DNA of 13,894 bases from positions 1 through 13,894 of the forward strand of contig JADGIZ010000425.1 in NCBI GenBank assembly GCA_027604665.1, written 5' to 3'. The notes beneath the pieces are model-generated. The model ran no database searches. It was not told the origin of the DNA and saw only the letters and a program-made list of their open reading frames with translations. Of this stretch, positions 10,001 to 13,894 are shown one piece after another. How positions within the stretch are numbered: the stretch's first letter is position 1; every line of letters begins with the position of its first letter. The DNA is from Polyrhizophydium stewartii (taxonomy: Eukaryota > Chytridiomycota > Chytridiomycetes > Rhizophydiales). A program made the translations under genes and the position numbers.

Positions 10001-11559
10001 CGCAAGAGTTCATGTACGCGCGTGCGCGCACCATTTCGGTCGTGATGCGCATATACCGCAGCGACAGGCTGATAAACTGCCACAGGAACGACTTTTGCTC
10101 AGCACCTGGAATGTTGCTGCCAGCAGGCGGGGCCGAGAGGAACATGGTCTTGAGCGACTTTTTGCGCACAGCGAGCTGCACAAACTCAATGAGCGCAAAC
10201 AGAATCGGCTGCAGGCCAAGAACTTCGCCGTCCGAGTCGACTTGCTCGCCGTCGTGGCCGTGAAAGTCTTCGGCCAACGGGGCGATGTAGTCGGCATCGT
10301 ACTGCTCCGAAAACCGCACAAGATCGCTCCAGACAAGGCCCATGAGCTCCGCCATGTGCGGGGCAGCCTGCTTGGGGAATCCGCGGGCAATCTTGACGAT
10401 GGTCTGGGCGGCAAAGTACAGCCGCTGTGAGCACACTGACAGGATCGCAGCCGCGGTTCCGAGCGACCACCGAGATTTCTTACCCTGATAACCTCGTTCT
10501 TGATCGGCAGCAGCGCGACCGAGTAGTCTGCCGCAAGGACGGCCTTGAATGCGTCCATCCACATCGCGAGCAGCGGAACGAGATAGTTGGTGACGGCATC
10601 CGGATGCTCCTCCTTGACCATGAAGATCATCTCGATAAAGTCGCGCATGATGACGACGGCCTTTGCGCGGATGCGCGGCTGGAAGGCCTGGCTGTTGGAG
10701 AAGATGGCAAAGAGCTCGGGCAGCAGGATGGGGGCGACGGCGGGGAACTGCTGGTCGGTGATGTCGTCGCGCACAAACTCGGCGAGGACGCGCATGGCGC
10801 CGTGGACCTGGCTGGCGACGCCGCTGCGCAGGCAGGCCATCAGGTCGTCGAACAGCGACGACCACGAGTCGGGCCAGTCAAGGTGGGCGATCTTGGAGAC
10901 GGCGTACGCCAGCGAGACGCGGATCGACGTCGAGGGATCCGCGAGGCCCTGAAGGATGTTGGCCCTGACCCAAGTCTTGATCTGTAGGTGCACCACGGCA
11001 TCCAGCCGCCAAGAGGCATCAGAGCCGTGCGCCTCGGTGGGCAAGAAAGAGCAGCAGCGGCGGCGCACCTGCTCGGGCGGCTCGGGGCCGACGAAGCGGT
11101 CGCTCTTGGGCGACCAGTTCGAGTCCATGTAAGACTTGAGGGTCACTGCGGCGAGGTGCACAGCCGTCAAGGAGCCGCAGAGCATCGGAGGCGGGACAGG
11201 TCGCCAAGGCGCGCAAGAGCCCGCACGGCAGCGTGCGCCAGGGCGAGCGGGCAGGCAGGCGACAAGGCGAGCGACGGGGCGAGCGACAGGGCGAGCGACA
11301 CGGCGAGGGACACGGCGAGCGAAAAGGATATCTGTCGGTGGCCGGACGAAAGGCCTTGCGACAGGGCCGCCTGCAGCAGCGCCTGTGCGAATGCTGTGCC
11401 GGCCAAAGAGGGCAGCGTCAGCAGGCGGCGGCGAGGGCGGCGGGCAGCGCACGAGCGCGCACCCGGCTGCGCCGCGAGCTGCCGCAGGCCGTCCTCTCCG
11501 GCCCTGGGGTCGCTCAGGCACTGCGACAAGGCAGCGAGCAGCGCGGCGTCGAGCGACAT
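7028..11559 (-). CDS. IPO9: Importin-9 / Kap114-type karyopherin beta (17 exons, 1,092 aa)
   Basis: Exons, 5' to 3' on the minus strand: 11559-11463, 11393-11332, 11155-11069, 10981-10484, 10424-10032, 9940-9842, 9776-9530, 9440-9278, 9211-9064, 9017-8939, 8852-8710, 8641-8454, 8392-8269, 8190-7937, 7849-7755, 7687-7658, 7599-7028. All phases join cleanly. The protein follows remembered animal importin-9 from end to end: an N-terminal importin-beta region including [11 protein letters not shown] and [11 protein letters not shown]; the signature VDSDGEVLG at residues 310-318; [28 protein letters not shown]; and [10 protein letters not shown]. An acidic tail follows (941-976 and 1019-1034), and then the final helix [14 protein letters not shown]. 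It is expected to carry proteins such as histones H2A-H2B into the nucleus under RanGTP control. Unusual points are an AT-AC intron after codon 53, a GC-AG intron (8268-8191), two AAG acceptors and a ten-Gln C-terminal tail. The start at 11559 is chosen because the next upstream in-frame ATG lies inside the divergent GPN3 gene. Confidence 0.95.
7031..7060 (-). repeat. CAG/CAA run encoding a ten-Gln C-terminal tail of importin-9
   Basis: Ten glutamine codons (nine CAG, one CAA) directly precede the TGA stop, after the conserved terminal helix. Animal importin-9, as I recall it, ends near that helix, so the tail looks like a local microsatellite extension. Confidence 0.9.
8191..8268 (-). other. 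GC-AG intron in importin-9
   Basis: The exon ends AAAAG and the intron begins GCAAGA, matching the AG|GCAAG pattern of GC-AG introns. It has GCTGAC near its 3' end and a CTCAG acceptor. No GT donor nearby keeps the frame. Removing these 78 nt joins LIQK to SGDALLPVL, with no gain or loss of length against remembered animal importin-9. Confidence 0.85.
11156..11331 (-). other. AT-AC intron with U12-type (minor spliceosome) signals in importin-9
   Basis: On the minus strand the intron begins ATATCCTTTT (11331-11322), a perfect match to the U12-type AT-AC donor consensus. TCCTTGAC (11173-11166) matches the U12 branch motif TTCCTTRAC apart from a C at its first position. The intron ends GTGCAC at 11156, 11 nt past the branch adenosine. 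Removal joins codon CAG (Gln53) to CTC (Leu54) in phase 0. This gives [13 protein letters not shown], where importin-9 proteins have the same RQLA-type sequence. At 176 nt it is the longest well-supported intron in the window, and it lacks the CTGAC motif found in most others. If retained, it ends translation at a TGA that overlaps its own branch motif. Confidence 0.9.
11266..11325 (-). repeat. 12-bp minisatellite, five copies, inside the AT-AC intron
   Basis: On the plus strand the unit is GGCGAGCGACNS. Copies lie at 11266-11277, 11278-11289, 11290-11301, 11302-11313 and 11314-11325, with a few substitutions and degenerate traces just below 11266. The last copy abuts and partly forms the AT-AC donor. 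The unit is a multiple of 3, so the repeat stays open in several frames and produces spurious repetitive peptides. Confidence 0.9.
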
Positions 11560-11616
11560 TCTCGGAATCTGCGAAAGCACACTTCTCCCCGCGGCCGCGC
11601 ACTTCGACCGGACGGC
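11560..11616. promoter_or_regulatory. 57-bp divergent spacer: shared promoter of importin-9 and GPN3
   Basis: Only 57 nt separate the two start codons (importin-9 ATG at 11559 on minus, GPN3 ATG at 11617 on plus). Both leaders, and at least part of a bidirectional promoter, must lie here or overlap the neighbouring coding exons. The segment is GC-rich, with GCGGCCGC at its centre and no TATA box. Confidence 0.65.
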
Positions 11617-12836
11617 ATGGGCAAGGTCGCGCAGCTGGTCATGGGCCCCGCGGGGTCCGGCAAGAGCACGTACTGCCGGACAATGCTCACGCACAGCCAG
11701 TCGATCAAGCGCAGCTTCCACCTCGTCAACCTGGACCCGGCCGCAGAAAACTTTGAGTACGAGCCGACCGTCGGTGGGTGCCCTGTCCCGGCTCCGCGGC
11801 CAGCAGCCCTGCGGCGGCGGGCCAGCGGCATGACTCTCGAGGTGGCGCCAGGCGCTGACAGCTGCGTGCAGACATCCGCGAGCTGATTACCCTCGACGAC
11901 GTCATGGAGGAGCTGCAATACGGACCCAATGGCGGGCTGATTTACTGCATGGAGTGAGAGGCCTCTTGGCTTGTCTCGACCCTCTGGGCGGCCATAGCGG
12001 CGGGCGTGCATCGGCGGCGTCTCGACGGGCCACATGCCGCGAACGCATGCCGGTGCAGCCGGCAGTTTCGAACGAGCGGGCGAGTGCTGACGATGGCATC
12101 GCGCAGATTCCTGATCGAGAACTTGGACTGGTTCGAGGAGGAGCTGCAGGATTACGAGGACGACTACCTGGTGATCGACTGCCCCGGGCAGATCGAGCTG
12201 TACACGCACTTCACGATCATGCGCCAGATTGTCGAGATGCTGCAGCGGCTCAACTACCGGGTCTGCGGCGTGTACATTCTCGACAGCCAGTTCATCGAGG
12301 ACACGTCCAAGTTCTTTGCGGGCGTCATGAGCGCCATGTCGGCGATGCTGCAGCTCGAGATCCCGCACATCAACGTCATGTCCAAGATGGATCTTGTCGG
12401 CACAACCAAGAAGCAGTCTGAGCTCGACCGGTGAGCTGCATTCAGCCGCGCACGCGGTTGCACGATGCCGGCGTGTTGCTGACCGGCCGCGATGCAAGGT
12501 TCTTTGATGTCGACACGTCGCTGCTGCTCGAGGACGCTAACAAGGAGACACGCAGCAAGTTCCACGACCTCAACCGCGCGCTCGTGCGGCTGGTGCGTGG
12601 AGAGCGACAGGTGTCTGGCGGTTGGAATGCGATGCTGACCGTGCGGCGGGACCCTTGCGCAGATTGACGAGTACAACATGGTGAACCTGCTGCCGCTCAA
12701 CATCAACGACGAGGACTCGGTGACGCTGATCCTGGACCACATTGACCGCGCGGTGCAATACGGCGAGGATCTTGAGCCCAAGGAGCCGCGTGACGAGGAG
12801 TTTGAGGAGGAGGGCGGATATGGCGAGATGGACTGA
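11617..12836 (+). CDS. GPN3: GPN-loop GTPase 3 (five exons, 276 aa)
   Basis: Exons: 11617-11773, 11872-11953, 12107-12430, 12499-12592, 12663-12836. The product has the full set of GPN-family motifs: G1 GPAGSGKST (10-18), the signature Gly-Pro-Asn at 70-72 within YGPNGGL, G3 DCPGQIEL (104-111) and G4 SKMD (172-175). It also has the family's VNLDPAAE near residue 40 and AVQYGEDLE near the acidic C-terminus. The length is close to the roughly 284 aa I recall for human GPN3. GPN3 works in the cytoplasm with GPN1 in assembly and nuclear import of RNA polymerase II. All four introns contain GCTGAC. The second (11954-12106) is long at 153 nt. The third (12431-12498) ends in AAG. The gene diverges from importin-9. 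Confidence 0.96.
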
Positions 12837-12925
12837 AAAGACTCCATGGGGACCCGGCTGTTTGCGCCGAATGAATGAGTGAATGTGGCGGCGGGATGAG
12901 GCTGCAGACGACTTTTCCGAAGCCC
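12837..12925 (+). promoter_or_regulatory. 89-bp spacer between GPN3 and the low-complexity gene
   Basis: This is the 3' region of GPN3 and the promoter or leader of the next gene. It contains short ATG-TGA combinations around 12870-12895 that could act as small upstream ORFs. No recognisable promoter element or polyadenylation hexamer was found. Confidence 0.45.
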
Positions 12926-13565
12926 ATGGACGACTCGGACCGGCCGCGGCCAACGCGGCCCGACGGCGAGGGCGACGGCGGCGAGCGCTCGCTGCCGCGG
13001 CAGCCGCTGCCGCCGCGGCGCACATGGACCGCGGACTCTGTGCCCGTCGCCGCCCCGGACGGCGCCGCCGCGGACGGCGCCGCCCTTGCTGGCGTCGGTG
13101 ACGACAGCAACGCCGTCGACGGCGACGTGGCCGCCGCACGCGCCTCCGCCGCCGGCACCGAGCCCGCCGCCCCGCCCGCCGCGGCGCACGGGGACGCGGC
13201 CGGCGCGGCGCCCGGCGGGGCGCCCGGCGCGGCTCTGGGCCGCGACGGCGGGCCGCCCTCGCCGCCCGAGGCATCGCCGGCGGCGTCTGCCGGCCCGGCC
13301 GACGGCGTGCGGCCCGAGGCTCCCGCACCCCCGCCCGCCGCGGAGATGCCCGCCGAGCACGCAGCGCCCGCAGTGCACGCAGCGCCCGCAGCGCCGCAGC
13401 CCGAAGCCGGCGGGCCGCCGCATGCGCCTGCGGGGCCGCAGCCGCCCGCCCCTGAAACGGCGCACGGGGACGAGGCCGTCGGGGCAGGGCCGCAGCCCGC
13501 CGACACGGACGTCCGGCCTCAGCGCCTGCCGCTGGCGCCGCCCCTGCACCAGCAGCACCAGCAGT

Positions 13566-13614
<49 letters not shown>

Positions 13615-13894
13615 CTACCCGATGCCTCCGCAGTACTGGCGCCCGTACCCCATGGGCCCGCCCCCGCCGCAGCACCAGCACCCCCAGCACCACCAAGACG
13701 GCCCACAGCCCCAGCCGGGCGAGGGCAAGCACCAACCGCAGCAGCAGCAGCAGCAGCCGCATCCCGGCGTGCCTGCACCCGGCTATGCGCACTACCCCAT
13801 GCACCACCCGCAGCCCGCCATGCACCACCCGCAGACGGGCGCCCCGGCGCCGCCCGTGCGCCGCGTGTCGACGCTGGTCATGCCGCCGCCGGGC
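12926..13894 (+). CDS. Pro/Ala/Gln-rich low-complexity protein, N-terminal part (3' end outside window)
   Basis: The frame from ATG 12926 stays open for 323 codons to the window edge. It begins MDDSDRPRPTRPDGEGD, then an Ala/Pro/Gly/Asp-rich region (about residues 40-190), a His/Gln region with a 15-Gln run (215-229), a Tyr/Pro/Met/His segment, a second six-Gln run (272-277) and two copies of MHHPQ near residues 292 and 299. Third positions are strongly G/C, as in the neighbouring genes, which favours coding. No folded domain is present in this part. Such N-termini are common in transcription regulators and RNA-binding proteins, but the identity cannot be told. Introns further on are possible. 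Confidence 0.65.
13358..13390 (+). repeat. 18-nt tandem repeat (about 1.8 copies) in the low-complexity gene
   Basis: The unit encodes His-Ala-Ala-Pro-Ala-Val. The first copy is 13358-13375 and the second (15 nt) is 13376-13390. It is in frame with the ORF starting at 12926. Confidence 0.8.
13568..13612 (+). repeat. Pure (CAG)15 microsatellite encoding polyglutamine
   Basis: Fifteen uninterrupted CAG codons are in frame with the ORF starting at 12926. Being pure, the run is likely to vary in length between isolates. Confidence 0.95.
13739..13756 (+). repeat. (CAG)6 run
   Basis: Six CAG codons, in frame with the low-complexity protein, make a second short polyglutamine tract. Confidence 0.9.

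Noticed and set aside
11266..11325. CRISPR-like or regulatory repeat array
   Set aside because: The 12-bp units are directly adjacent with no spacers and diverge by substitutions. This is an ordinary minisatellite.
10010..11602. 530-codon minus-strand frame as a single importin exon
   Set aside because: Only its middle part (10484-10981 and 11069-11155) is conserved. The repetitive start is intronic minisatellite, and the end is out of frame with the conserved importin sequence.
11233..11886. Plus-strand frame with Arg-Gln-Gly-Glu-Arg repeats, apparently fused to GPN3
   Set aside because: The repeats are the 12-bp minisatellite in the importin-9 AT-AC intron read on the other strand. GPN3 starts at 11617 with its conserved N-terminus, and the downstream part is intron read-through.
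7028..12836. Importin-9 and GPN3 as frameshifted pseudogenes
   Set aside because: Every frame change coincides with splice and branch signals, and all junctions restore conserved sequence with matching phase.
12254..13828. 524- and 402-codon minus-strand frames over GPN3 and the low-complexity gene
   Set aside because: They run antisense to GPN3 exons with intact motifs and to the CAG-repeat ORF. Their Leu, Ala and Arg runs are complements of the repeats.

Overview
The window reads as nuclear DNA of an intron-rich but very compact, GC-rich eukaryote. A zoosporic, chytrid-like fungus is my best guess: introns are short (mostly 46-98 nt), a GCTGAC branch-point motif recurs in them, genes lie 15-96 bp apart, third codon positions are G/C-rich, and the protein families are pan-eukaryotic. 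The phylum is an inference and was not tested. There is no sign of prokaryotic operons, tRNA or rRNA genes, transposons or CRISPR arrays.

Layout. (1) 186-6404, plus strand: the C-terminal 1,952 residues of a ZNFX1-type protein (SF1 RNA helicase, NFX1-type zinc-finger array, RING-like segment, RZ-type finger). Its N-terminus lies outside the window or in the unresolved first 185 nt. (2) 6501-7012, plus: a small two-exon gene for an unrecognised helical, alanine-rich protein. (3) 11559-7028, minus: a complete 17-exon importin-9 / Kap114-type nuclear import receptor (1,092 aa), whose stop codon is 15 nt from that of gene 2. (4) 11617-12836, plus: a complete five-exon GPN-loop GTPase 3 (276 aa), diverging from importin-9 across only 57 nt. 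(5) 12926 to the window end, plus: the start of a Pro/Ala/Gln-rich low-complexity protein with CAG runs.

The most notable signal is in importin-9. Splicing the gene by hand leaves one junction that no GT-AG intron explains. The protein is restored only by an AT-AC intron (11331 down to 11156) with a perfect ATATCCTTTT donor, a TCCTTGAC branch motif and an AC acceptor 11 nt beyond the branch adenosine, which are the hallmarks of a U12-dependent (minor spliceosome) intron. The same gene also needs a GC-AG intron, so it uses three splice-site classes. Four introns in the window end in AAG rather than CAG or TAG.

Functionally, importin-9 and GPN3 are a suggestive pair: the first carries cargo into the nucleus, and the second is needed for assembly and nuclear entry of RNA polymerase II. 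The ZNFX1-type protein belongs to a family tied to small-RNA silencing and RNA surveillance. The comparisons with known family members are from memory, not from a database search.
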